Of a stretch of DNA of 56,836 nucleotides, positions 13,809 to 22,468 are shown piece after piece. The DNA lies in IMG/VR virus record IMGVR_UViG_3300037147_000155, positions 1 to 56,836 of that record. The stretch is one strand, 5' to 3'. The notes under the pieces were generated by a model, which saw only the letters and a list, made by a program, of their open reading frames with translations, did no database searches and had not been told where the DNA came from. How positions within the stretch are numbered: the stretch's first letter is position 1; each line of letters begins with the position of its first letter. The position numbers and the translations under genes are program-made. The DNA is from a virus.

Positions 13809-15062
13809 GTGTCAACTTTGGTAGGGGACATTGTGCAGCAATTTAGGGACCTTGCTCAAGACCCCCCGCAGACCCTTGCGGCCCCCGGCATCACTGCGCT
13901 CACCGCCATCTCAACGGTGGGCGGTACCATTCCCCTCGGCACCTACTATCTAGTCTTGACCATCTACAACCAGTGGGGCGAGACAGTTGCATCGAACGAG
14001 CAGTCGGCCACCCTTAGCGGAATCCAAAATTCCATCCAGATCACCTGGACCTCTGCACCCCTTGGTTCCATCGCTGGAGGACTGCGAGCTTATATCGGCC
14101 TCGCAGCGGCAGCCGAGAACTCCTATATACCCTTCTCATTCCCGGCCAGCCAACCGCTACTGCTGACCTCCCCCGGTACGAATGCCGGTGCGCCCCCTGC
14201 GACCTCAACCGCCTACCTGCCCGACACCGATGGCAGCTATGTGAGGGCGAGCCCAGTTTTCAGGTGGCTCAACGATGCCCTGCGCCAGGGGAGTCGTCTA
14301 ATGAATGGCTTCACCGATTACTCAGGCTTCCCCTCGACGATCAACTTTGCGACCTACCTCATCACCGGCGAGTGGACCAAGATGACCCAGGCTTGGTATG
14401 ACGGCTACCCAGTCTCATTCGCGCCCACATCTGGCTTCTTCAAACGCAACACGGTGACCAGCTCAATCCTTGCAGGCTGGTCGATCTCGTTCTACAACAA
14501 CCAACTGGGCGTCGAGGTCTGGCCACAACCCGCTCGCACCGCCACAGTGACCTCACTCGCGCTACCGATGCTGCCCACCGACACCGTGGCCACCCTGACC
14601 TCCACTGGCGGCTTCCTGCTGCCTACCTACGGCATGGTCCAGTTCGGCACCGAAATCTGCGCCTACAACGGCATCAGCGGCAATCAGCTGATTGGCCTGC
14701 TGAGGGGCCTCGGTGGCACTGCGGCCTCTGCGTGGGCCGCATCCACGCCAGCCACCGAACTCAACGCGTTCTTCCAAGGCAAGCGAGTGTTCAACACTCA
14801 GTACACTCCAGGTCAGGCATCCCTCAACCTGCCGATCCCCGCTGGCATGGACGGCATCTTGATCAACTTTCTTATGAGCAAGTTCCTCGAAACTGAACGC
14901 GACTGGCAAGGCGCGAAGGCCAAAATGGACTCCTTCACTGCGCAAATTAAAGACTACATGCGCATGAACCGGCAGATCGCCGGACCCGTTCAGGCAGGGT
15001 CACGCGACTACCAATTTGTCGTTTTCGGGGGGACCCGGTTTGGTGGTACAATTCTGCCATGA
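13809..15062 (+). CDS. head-tail connector/tail tubular-type structural protein
   Basis: A 417-residue product. The N-terminus, TLVGDIVQQFRDLAQDPPQT, resembles the start of connector (adaptor) proteins. Residues 25-110 look like an inserted fibronectin/Ig-like domain (GTYYLVLTIYNQWGETVASN). The rest carries connector-like features (FRWLNDALRQGSRLMNG) and a C-terminal helix region (FLMSKFLETERDWQGAKAKM). Order after capsid and before the nozzle-like protein fits a head completion or tail-tube role. The start is GTG after TTGAGGAGCATCGAGC. Confidence 0.65.
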   Translation: MSTLVGDIVQQFRDLAQDPPQTLAAPGITALTAISTVGGTIPLGTYYLVLTIYNQWGETVASNEQSATLSGIQNSIQITWTSAPLGSIAGGLRAYIGLAAAAENSYIPFSFPASQPLLLTSPGTNAGAPPATSTAYLPDTDGSYVRASPVFRWLNDALRQGSRLMNGFTDYSGFPSTINFATYLITGEWTKMTQAWYDGYPVSFAPTSGFFKRNTVTSSILAGWSISFYNNQLGVEVWPQPARTATVTSLALPMLPTDTVATLTSTGGFLLPTYGMVQFGTEICAYNGISGNQLIGLLRGLGGTAASAWAASTPATELNAFFQGKRVFNTQYTPGQASLNLPIPAGMDGILINFLMSKFLETERDWQGAKAKMDSFTAQIKDYMRMNRQIAGPVQAGSRDYQFVVFGGTRFGGTILP

Positions 15063-15787
15063 AACCTACAATCATTTACGCGCTTGTTGATCCACGAGAT
15101 CAATCTATTCGTTACGTTGGCAAGACAGTAAACAAACGCTGTCGTATGTCTGTGCATCGCTGGGCCGCAGGGAAGGGCTCTAAGCGAATGATGTGGCTCT
15201 TGGACCTCGTGAAGTTAGGGCTCCAGGCAGAGTTCAGGGTGCTAGAAACTGTTGAGGGGGATGCTTGGATCGAACGAGAGCGTTACTGGATCAAATATTA
15301 TCGAGACCTTGGTGCTCCACTCACAAACATTCGAGATGGTGGAGACACTAATCATCCCGACAACGAAGAACTCCGCAAGTGGCGGAGCAAATTCATGACC
15401 GGCCATACCCTCTCAGCAGAGTCACGTCACAAGATCAGTGTGGCTAACTCGGGCAGAGTTCGTTCGGCTGAATGGCGTGAGAAGCTCTCTGCTGGAATGC
15501 GTGGTCGTGTGATGCCGGAGGAACAACGCCAACGCATGATTGGCAGGAAGCAGTCTACTGAAACTGTAGCAAAGAGAGTGGCCCACTATAAGGATCGTGG
15601 ACTGTATAAATCTGAGGAAGCTCACCAACGCGTGATTGCTGGCTCCCGTAAACACTGGACTGGTAGGAAGCGCTCAGATGAGCAGAAGGCTAAGATTCGG
15701 GAGTCACTCAGGCAATATTGGGCTAATCTTACTCCCGAACGTAAAGCTGAGATCGAATCACAAACTCTTCGGAGGCGTTGGGCGTAA
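15059..15787 (+). CDS. GIY-YIG homing endonuclease with NUMOD3 repeats
   Basis: A 242-residue protein. The N-terminal nuclease domain begins IIYALVDPRDQSIRYVGKTV, the GIY and YVG strands, followed by a conserved E-R-E-R-Y-W-I helix (WIERERYWIKYYRDLG). The second half carries several NUMOD3-type DNA-binding repeats (RHKISVANSGRVRSAEWREK; KAKIRESLRQYWANLTPERK). This is the modular design of T4 Seg-type enzymes. It is inserted between two tail genes by overlaps at both ends (ATGA; TAATG), leaving both intact. Codon use is AT-richer than the neighbours. Confidence 0.9.
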   Translation: MKPTIIYALVDPRDQSIRYVGKTVNKRCRMSVHRWAAGKGSKRMMWLLDLVKLGLQAEFRVLETVEGDAWIERERYWIKYYRDLGAPLTNIRDGGDTNHPDNEELRKWRSKFMTGHTLSAESRHKISVANSGRVRSAEWREKLSAGMRGRVMPEEQRQRMIGRKQSTETVAKRVAHYKDRGLYKSEEAHQRVIAGSRKHWTGRKRSDEQKAKIRESLRQYWANLTPERKAEIESQTLRRRWA

Positions 15788-18354
15788 TGCCTCTACAGAA
15801 CATCAGCCAGAAAAGTTTTTTCAAAGGTGTGAACGCCAGTGCTGCCTACAACAGTCAGCCCAAGGGGACAGTGCCCAGGGTCAGCAACATGACCCTGACC
15901 ACCCGTGGCGCGCTGCGGTCGTGTGACCAAAACTTGGGCATCTGCACCCTTAACGGAACAGGACCTGCTGTGGCTGAGGGTCCGTTCACCTCGATCCAAT
16001 TCTTCCAACCGAATCCCTCGCTGCGAAAAGTTCTCGCCTTCCAGCGCGACACCGACACTCAGGTCCCCACTCCCGCTGGCCTCGCCGCAGCCAATGGCGG
16101 CCTGGGCGGAACCCTGCCCATCGGCACCTACTACTACGTCATCACCGCAACCGACGGCGCGGGCGGGGAGACTCCAAAGTCAAACGAGGTTACGATCACG
16201 ACCGCTGCAATCGACCTGGTCAATCTGAGCTGGACCGCCGAGCCCGCTGCCGCCGCCTACAACATCTATCGCGGCCCGACCTCAGGCTCTGAGACCCTGT
16301 TGGCCTCAGGCATCGTCGGCACTACCTACGTAGACAATGGCTCAGCGACCGTGGCTCCCTCCAGCTATACCCTCCTAGCCTCCCCCAACGGGGCCACAAT
16401 GGCCATCGCAGGCACCCGCGCCACCTACACCTTCACCACCACGGGGACCAACCGCGTCGCTCCAGGCGGGCTATTCTCGATCTCCGGGGCGTCGCCCGCG
16501 GGTTACAACAGCAGCTACGCTTGCCAATCCCGCAGCGGCAACTCGGTCATCGCGGTGAAGTTCAATCAGACTCTGCTGGCGGCAGGCGGCGGCGGCACCC
16601 TGCTCGCCTCCGCGTCTCCACCCACCGTTAACACGACCCAAACTCTATCACTCATCAACGCAAGCGGCCTCGTATTCACCAAGCCGGGCAGCATTATCTA
16701 CACTTTCCCCAGCGGCCAATATCCTCCCAACCCTCCATTCCCCGTGGGCGCGGTGGGCGGATCGTACTCTGGCATCAGCGGCGGCGGCACCTTAGTCAAC
16801 CCAGCCCCCGGCAATATCGTCGGCCAATCTGGCCCACTCCCCGACCAGATCCCCTTCGCTGGCCTGATGATGTTGATCCTGGGGAATGGCCTACCTCCCT
16901 GTCAAACCGATGGCTCAACGGGAGGCACCGAGGTCCTGGGCAATACCTTCACCGGCGCATTCCCCAGCTGGTTCGCCACAACCGCCTATGCGGTCGGCGA
17001 CATCGTCCAGCCGGTGACTCCAAATGGCTTTGTCTACACGGTCACCCAGGGGGGCATCAGCGGCGGCAGCGAGCCAACTTTCCCCGCTGGCCCCGGCCAA
17101 ACGGTCGGCGACAACAACATCATCTGGACTCAAACGGGCTCGAACGCTACCCCTGCTCCCCGTGGAGCTGCCCACGCGATCAGCCACGCGGGCTCCCTGT
17201 GGCTCTGGAACACCGCGCCCACCGACAGCTCGGACCTCCTTGACGGCCCATCGATCCTGAAGATGTCCGACGCCAATAATCCCAACAGTTGGAATCCAGT
17301 GAACGTGGCAGCGGTGGGCAAAAATGATGGCCAGCAGGGCATGGGCATGGCGGCGTTTACGATTGCCGAGTCAGGCATCCCACCAGAAGGCTCCCTCGTG
17401 CTGTTCAAGGAATACTCAACTTATCAGGTCATCGGCGTCTTCGGCGCGACCGACTTCACGATCCAGGAGGCCCAGACCGACCTCGGCTGCATCTCCCCGC
17501 GAACGATCAAATTTGTCCCCGGATTCGGCATCGTGAGGCTGACTCACCTCGGCTTCGCAGTCTTCGATGGCGTCCGCGACAGACTCATCAGCGAAGAAAT
17601 TCGCCCATACCTCTTTGGCGATCAGGCCGACATCTCCCAGATGGACTTCAGCTGGGCATACACCGCGAAGGCCGACATCACCGCGGTCCCGCCGATGTAC
17701 TGTGCTGCGATCCCGGTGCTAGGTCAAGGCAACGATGGCCGCCTGACTCGCCTCTGCTGCTACGACCTCGTCCTGAAGGCCTGGACCATCATCGACCTCC
17801 CCTTCGGCATCTCTGCGGTCGAGCAGCTGAAGATCCCCGGCAGTGAACCAATCACCGTCTTCGGCGGCTGGTCCGATGCCATGATCAGCCGCTGGCAGGT
17901 TGGCGATCAAACCGGCTGGCAATCGTGGCTCGATCCCTCGCTCGTCGTCCACACTGGAGTCCCCCTCGTGTGGAGCCTCCGTACCCCGGCGGCGGTTGGC
18001 CAATCGGCGAACGATCGGATCACCTTCCGTCGCGTCCTGGCCCATGCGAGCTGGCTTGGATCATCCACGATAGGCAGTGCCATGATGCCCAACTCCCTGA
18101 GCACCACAAGTTTCAGCGTCGCGATCACGGTAGACGGCTCCTCAATGCCCACCGCGCCAGTGCGACCCCTGCTGGCCCCCTCGGGCGCATCCACCGATTC
18201 CTCGGTGCAATTGGCGGCTGAGATCGGCCGCACCGGCCTCGATGCCTACGCTACCATCAGTGGAGTCCAGGCGATCAATGGCTCCCCGATCGTAATTGAC
18301 GAGGTCGACTGGGCTCTCATCCAGCGGCCCACCGGCTCACTGGTGCGCGTATGA
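15787..18354 (+). CDS. tail nozzle-like/tail tubular protein
   Basis: An 855-residue protein. The N-terminus, KSFFKGVNASAAYNSQPKGT then VPRVSNMTLTTRGALRSCD, has the 'G..QP.G.vpr..N...t.rGalr' look of podovirus tail nozzle and tube B proteins. Residues 90-190 hold a fibronectin-like insertion (GTYYYVITATDGAGGETPKS). Later parts are beta-rich with propeller-like repeats (GSLVLFKEYSTYQVIGVFGA; FGIVRLTHLGFAVFDGVRD). The start at 15787 shares bases with the GIY-YIG stop (TAATG). Called from composition, size and position. Confidence 0.7.
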   Translation: MPLQNISQKSFFKGVNASAAYNSQPKGTVPRVSNMTLTTRGALRSCDQNLGICTLNGTGPAVAEGPFTSIQFFQPNPSLRKVLAFQRDTDTQVPTPAGLAAANGGLGGTLPIGTYYYVITATDGAGGETPKSNEVTITTAAIDLVNLSWTAEPAAAAYNIYRGPTSGSETLLASGIVGTTYVDNGSATVAPSSYTLLASPNGATMAIAGTRATYTFTTTGTNRVAPGGLFSISGASPAGYNSSYACQSRSGNSVIAVKFNQTLLAAGGGGTLLASASPPTVNTTQTLSLINASGLVFTKPGSIIYTFPSGQYPPNPPFPVGAVGGSYSGISGGGTLVNPAPGNIVGQSGPLPDQIPFAGLMMLILGNGLPPCQTDGSTGGTEVLGNTFTGAFPSWFATTAYAVGDIVQPVTPNGFVYTVTQGGISGGSEPTFPAGPGQTVGDNNIIWTQTGSNATPAPRGAAHAISHAGSLWLWNTAPTDSSDLLDGPSILKMSDANNPNSWNPVNVAAVGKNDGQQGMGMAAFTIAESGIPPEGSLVLFKEYSTYQVIGVFGATDFTIQEAQTDLGCISPRTIKFVPGFGIVRLTHLGFAVFDGVRDRLISEEIRPYLFGDQADISQMDFSWAYTAKADITAVPPMYCAAIPVLGQGNDGRLTRLCCYDLVLKAWTIIDLPFGISAVEQLKIPGSEPITVFGGWSDAMISRWQVGDQTGWQSWLDPSLVVHTGVPLVWSLRTPAAVGQSANDRITFRRVLAHASWLGSSTIGSAMMPNSLSTTSFSVAITVDGSSMPTAPVRPLLAPSGASTDSSVQLAAEIGRTGLDAYATISGVQAINGSPIVIDEVDWALIQRPTGSLVRV

Positions 18355-18734
18355 ATATCCGACACTTACTGCCAAACGAAGACTGGCCAGCCAACGTGCC
18401 CATCGGCGTCCCTGCGGCCTCGCTCGACCATCGCTGGTGTTGGGTGGCAGAGGACTCGACTGGCCCTCAGGGCGGCCTCCTGGCCTGCCCCATGCACCAT
18501 GCGATATTCTTGCTGCGCGTGGTAGTCGCCGCCCGAGCGCCCAAGATTACCCTGCTGGCCCTCCTGCGCGGATCACTTCGGGAAGCCAAGGGGGCTGGCT
18601 ACAACGGCTTCATCACCATGATCGAACCCGGCAAACGCTGCGGCGAGCGGCTGGCAAAGTTGGCCACCCGCATCGGCGGCCTGCGTACGACCGACAATTT
18701 CAACCTCGTCTGCGGCTCCCTGGAGCGTCTCTGA
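18351..18734 (+). CDS. small protein with GNAT-like pattern
   Basis: A 127-residue product with ACPMHHAIFLLRVVVAARAP and ARGY-like GAGYNGFITMIEPGKRCGER then LAKLATRIGG. This order of a strand, a G-Y-x-G-F-I strand and a following helix resembles GNAT-like proteins often encoded beside podovirus internal proteins. The acetyl-CoA P-loop is not clear, so activity is doubtful. It overlaps both neighbours, so it is co-translated with the tail and ejection genes. Confidence 0.5.
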   Translation: MNIRHLLPNEDWPANVPIGVPAASLDHRWCWVAEDSTGPQGGLLACPMHHAIFLLRVVVAARAPKITLLALLRGSLREAKGAGYNGFITMIEPGKRCGERLAKLATRIGGLRTTDNFNLVCGSLERL

Positions 18735-19132
18735 TGCCCTTCCTTGCTGGCATCGCTGGCTTGATACCGGCCCTGATTGGCGCTGGCGTAACCGGCGTGA
18801 CCACCGGACTCGAAGCCTCAGGGGCCATCGGAGGCGGTGGGGGCAGCAGTACCGCCCCTCCCAACCCAGCCCAGCTGGCCAGCCAGGTCGCCCAGCAAAA
18901 GGCCCAACTCGCCTCGACGCTGAACCAAAATAAGGGTAACGTACAGGAGCAGACCGGCGGAGGCTTGGCCCCTGACGCGGTCGCCCAGCTAGTGGGTGGC
19001 GAGACCGGCAACCTGAACAACATCAACTCTCTGCAAGACCTCGTCAGCTCTCAGAGCGGCCAGGCCATCCAGCAGCCCTCCCAGCCCGGAGCAGGCGGCC
19101 TGGCTGACAGCGGCATCTATGGAGCCAGCTAA
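18734..19132 (+). CDS. putative internal virion protein, small
   Basis: A 132-residue protein. The N-terminal hydrophobic Gly/Ala segment, PFLAGIAGLIPALIGAGVTG (residues 2-21), is followed by a Gly-rich linker and a Gln/Ala helix (AQLASQVAQQKAQLASTLNQ). Hydrophobic-plus-Gln-rich composition before larger helical proteins matches ejection protein cassettes of podoviruses, where the products enter the cell wall with the DNA. The function is inferred from order and composition. Confidence 0.6.
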   Translation: MPFLAGIAGLIPALIGAGVTGVTTGLEASGAIGGGGGSSTAPPNPAQLASQVAQQKAQLASTLNQNKGNVQEQTGGGLAPDAVAQLVGGETGNLNNINSLQDLVSSQSGQAIQQPSQPGAGGLADSGIYGAS

Positions 19133-19776
19133 TGGATAGCATCGTCACCGCACTCCAAGGCGCATTCACCGGCCCAGGCGCGCTCGGCAACATCCTCAAG
19201 ACCGGCGTCACCGCCGCGGGCGGCATCGGCGACATCATCTCCCAGCAGAAGCAGAATTCTTCGCTCAATCAGGTGCTGCAGTACCAAAAGAATCCAGCCC
19301 TCGCAGCGCAGAAAATCGCCCAGATGACTCAACCCTTGAGCCAGGGCCTGACGCAGGACGTTGGCAACAATGTTCAAGGCTACCTCGGCGAACGCGGCCT
19401 GTCGGGCAGCCCTAACATTACCGCATCAGTGCTGGCTCAGGCCCTAGCTCCCTATCAGCAGCAGAATCAGCAACTAGCCACCAGCCAGTTCGGACAGTTG
19501 CTCAATCCAGCCGGTGCTGGCTTCGGCAAACCAATCGACTGGGGCAGCTTGATGAAGCTGTGGATGCCTGCGCCGAAGCTGAACCCCGCCGGAACAAATC
19601 CAGCCTCCACTGGACCATTCCCCAACATGAATACCGCCGGAACCAGCGGCACCTTGAACTCAACGCCGCCATTCTTCCCGACGACCGGCCCCAGCTTGAG
19701 TCAAGCAGCTCAACCACCCGACATGTCTGGCATGGACGACTTCAGCGGCCTCGATAGCTACCCAGGTGGTCAATGA
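19132..19776 (+). CDS. putative internal virion (ejection) protein
   Basis: A 214-residue product, Gln-, Ala- and Gly-rich. The N-terminal amphipathic region, ALQGAFTGPGALGNILKTGV, and a helical core (LAAQKIAQMTQPLSQGLTQD) precede a Pro/Asn/Thr-rich C-terminus. It has 1-base and 4-base overlaps with its neighbours. Similar composition and order are typical of podovirus internal proteins such as the P22 gp7/gp20/gp16 set, though no direct similarity is claimed. Confidence 0.6.
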   Translation: MDSIVTALQGAFTGPGALGNILKTGVTAAGGIGDIISQQKQNSSLNQVLQYQKNPALAAQKIAQMTQPLSQGLTQDVGNNVQGYLGERGLSGSPNITASVLAQALAPYQQQNQQLATSQFGQLLNPAGAGFGKPIDWGSLMKLWMPAPKLNPAGTNPASTGPFPNMNTAGTSGTLNSTPPFFPTTGPSLSQAAQPPDMSGMDDFSGLDSYPGGQ

Positions 19777-21050
19777 GCGCCCTCGCACAATCGATCGCAA
19801 CCTCCCTCGGCTCAGCCGGAGGCGGCTACGGCGCTGCCCGCGACGCGCAGACCGACGAGAAGAATCAGGTTACCCAGGCTACCTCAGCTGCCGACCAGGC
19901 CAACTTCGAACGCTCCATGCGGATTAAGCAATTCATCCTGGAGCAGCAGACTCAAAAGCGCCTGGCTGACTCAGCTGAACTCCAGAACCGCGTTCAGTCA
20001 GCTCTCATGGCTGGCTCATGGACTGACACTGGCGCTCCAGTCCGCATGAAAGGTGGCGGTCTGGGGATGATTCAGCACAATAGTAAGACCAACGAGACTC
20101 GTGTTGCTGCCCTTCCTGAGGGCACTGAGCCTCAGAACGATGACGAATCCAAGTGGGACCAATACCGTTCCGCCTACAAGCAAGCCTTCGGCAAGGAGCC
20201 CGACGACGACCTCCGCAAAACCTTCTTCAACAAGATGGCTGGAGCCCCCGCGCCCAAGGACCAAACTGAATTCGAAGCCTGGCGCGAGGCCTTCAAGGCC
20301 GCCCACGGCAAGGAACCAGGCGCTGCCGAGATCGCCGACTGGCACCGCGCACCCAAGGCTGAGAAGGGCGCAAAGGACGACGGCACGAGTGACCTTGGCT
20401 CCTTCGCTCAGCAGCTCGCAACCAAGAATCTCACCCTGGCCCAGGTGCCCAGTAAACTTCGCGGCCCTCTGCTCTCCTACATGCACGATCAAGGGATGAA
20501 GTTGCCAAATCAACTCAGTCCCGCGCTTGAAGACAAACTTATGCAGCGCTCTGACGCGCTCCAAAACACTGTCGACCTGATCGACCAGATTCGTCCCGAC
20601 CTCGACTTGATCAAGACTCTCCCATCGGCCTCCTTGGTCGAACTGGCTCAGTCCCCCGAATCAGTCAAAGCTGCCCTGACTCGCTACTTCACCTGGATGC
20701 AGAAGCCCCAGGACAGAATGCGAATCGAGCGCCTGGCAGGTAACCTGCGCTCCCTCCAGGAGGCGGTCAACGTAATCCGTGGCCCCCTGGGCGCAACCGG
20801 CTTCCGCGGCAAAGAGGGCTGGGATGCCCTGCAGAATCAAACCGTCCGCGCCCTGTCCGCGCCCGGCGTCAACGCTCAGGTACTCGACAACACCGAGAAG
20901 ATCGCGAAGTCACTGCTGAACTCAACGCATCAAGTTCTCGGCGACTCAGGCGAGGAGGCCACTCCATCAGCTGCCTCCGCCAAGCCGTCATCCAGCAGCG
21001 ATCTCCACTTCGACTCAAAGGGGAACATAATTGCCGCTCCCGCAAAATAG
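19773..21050 (+). CDS. putative internal virion (ejection) protein, helical
   Basis: A 425-residue, mostly helical protein. It has an N-terminal Ser/Ala/Gly segment, then helices such as NFERSMRIKQFILEQQTQKR, a charged repeat-like pair (YRSAYKQAFGKEPDDDLRKT and WREAFKAAHGKEPGAAEIAD), and a C-terminal helical domain (DLIDQIRPDLDLIKTLPSAS). The internal duplication '(Y/W)R.A(Y/F)K.A.GKEP...' is clear. The last 20 bases overlap the next gene. Confidence 0.6.
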   Translation: MSALAQSIATSLGSAGGGYGAARDAQTDEKNQVTQATSAADQANFERSMRIKQFILEQQTQKRLADSAELQNRVQSALMAGSWTDTGAPVRMKGGGLGMIQHNSKTNETRVAALPEGTEPQNDDESKWDQYRSAYKQAFGKEPDDDLRKTFFNKMAGAPAPKDQTEFEAWREAFKAAHGKEPGAAEIADWHRAPKAEKGAKDDGTSDLGSFAQQLATKNLTLAQVPSKLRGPLLSYMHDQGMKLPNQLSPALEDKLMQRSDALQNTVDLIDQIRPDLDLIKTLPSASLVELAQSPESVKAALTRYFTWMQKPQDRMRIERLAGNLRSLQEAVNVIRGPLGATGFRGKEGWDALQNQTVRALSAPGVNAQVLDNTEKIAKSLLNSTHQVLGDSGEEATPSAASAKPSSSSDLHFDSKGNIIAAPAK

Positions 21051-22455
21051 CCCCGAGCGCACCGCCCACCTGGCTGACGGCCGGACTCTCCATTTCCCTG
21101 CCGACACCCCTGACGCCGTCATCAGCGCTACGGTAAAGAAGATGCTAAACGCTGAACCATCTGCGCCCGCCGTCCCAGCTCAGGGAGCCCCCCTCGCCCA
21201 GCCCTCTGGCCCCACTTCCATGCGCGCCTACACCATGGGCGACCGCCTGAAGCAGGCCATCAACTCAGGCAAGGAAGGCCTACCAGCCATCGGTGCCGGC
21301 CTCGCAGCGGCAGCCGCCCCCACCTCAGGCGGCCTAAGCGAACTTATTGTCCCAGTCCTCGCTGCCCTGATGGGGGGCGCTGCTGGGACCTCCGCCAAAC
21401 AAGGAGTCTCAGCAGCCATCGGCAGTGGCGATCGCCCCAAGTCCACCACCGATGCCTTGACTGAGGTCGGCGTGGGCGGCATCCATCAAGCCGAATACGA
21501 AATGAGCGCAAAGCCTCTCGATGCCTTCCTTGGCCACGTCATCGGCACCACCGCCTCGAAGGCCAACCGCGCCCGAGTAGCCAACCTAACCGCCATGACC
21601 GGCAAGGGCGATCAGACTGGCGCAAATTTCGAAAAGATCCTCTCTGACATCGACGATACAGTGAAGGTCTCAGGTCGCCCTAAGTCCCCCTTGGGCGTGT
21701 TCAACGTCATCAAGCAGACCGGCAAGCGCCTCGATAGCGAATTCAACAACTCACTTGCCCTGGTGGGCAACCAGCGCGTGGTCCCCATGGACATTGCCAA
21801 TCGCATCCATAGCCTGATCACCCCCGACATGGCCTACACCGCCGAAGGCCGGGCTGCCCGCAAGGAGATCCTCGACGCCGAGGTCGAATATCAGAAGCCT
21901 TGGACTTACTACGCCCTCAACAGTAAGCGCATGACCAACAATAATCTCCTTGATCCTCTCTACAACAAGGGCTCTCAAGGTCAAGCCGCCGCCCTGTCAG
22001 ACGTGCAGAAGAAAATCGCCAAAGCCGTCCGCGATGAGTCGGCCAACATGGTCTACAGCGCCGTGGACAAGGTCAATCCTGCTATCGATGCTCAACTGCT
22101 GAAGCAAAGACAGGGAGCCCTCTGGTCGCTATCTGATCAACTCAGTGATCGCGTAAGCGAGATCCACGACGCCCAGCTGACCGAGGAAGGCAAAACTTTA
22201 CGCCAGAAGGTCAGCCCCAGCGCCGTCGTCACTCCAAAGTCCGCCCATGGCTACGTTCGCGGGGTGAGCAAACTAATCCCCGGCGGCGGACCCGAGCGTC
22301 AAGCAGCCATTCAAACTCGCCGAGCCTTCAAGGATTCCAGCTCAGCGATCGCCCGCCGTCGTGCAATCCTCGCAGCCCCAGTAGCCAACATCATGCGCGG
22401 CGTGGGCGCGGTTGGATCCGCAGCCACTTCAGAGGACGACAACGATGACCAATAA
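21031..22455 (+). CDS. putative internal virion (ejection) protein
   Basis: TTG start at 21031 with GGGGAACATAA upstream gives MPLPQNSPERTAHLADGRTL. The phrase 'DGRTLHFPADTPDAVISATV' is the common N-terminal module of phage internal and tail proteins. Residues 85-115 are hydrophobic Gly/Ala-rich (possible membrane insertion), and the rest is helical with many charged residues. It ends NDDQ just before the signal-peptide genes. By order it closes the ejection protein set. Confidence 0.6.
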   Translation: MPLPQNSPERTAHLADGRTLHFPADTPDAVISATVKKMLNAEPSAPAVPAQGAPLAQPSGPTSMRAYTMGDRLKQAINSGKEGLPAIGAGLAAAAAPTSGGLSELIVPVLAALMGGAAGTSAKQGVSAAIGSGDRPKSTTDALTEVGVGGIHQAEYEMSAKPLDAFLGHVIGTTASKANRARVANLTAMTGKGDQTGANFEKILSDIDDTVKVSGRPKSPLGVFNVIKQTGKRLDSEFNNSLALVGNQRVVPMDIANRIHSLITPDMAYTAEGRAARKEILDAEVEYQKPWTYYALNSKRMTNNNLLDPLYNKGSQGQAAALSDVQKKIAKAVRDESANMVYSAVDKVNPAIDAQLLKQRQGALWSLSDQLSDRVSEIHDAQLTEEGKTLRQKVSPSAVVTPKSAHGYVRGVSKLIPGGGPERQAAIQTRRAFKDSSSAIARRRAILAAPVANIMRGVGAVGSAATSEDDNDDQ

Positions 22456-22468
22456 AGGGAGCCAGCTC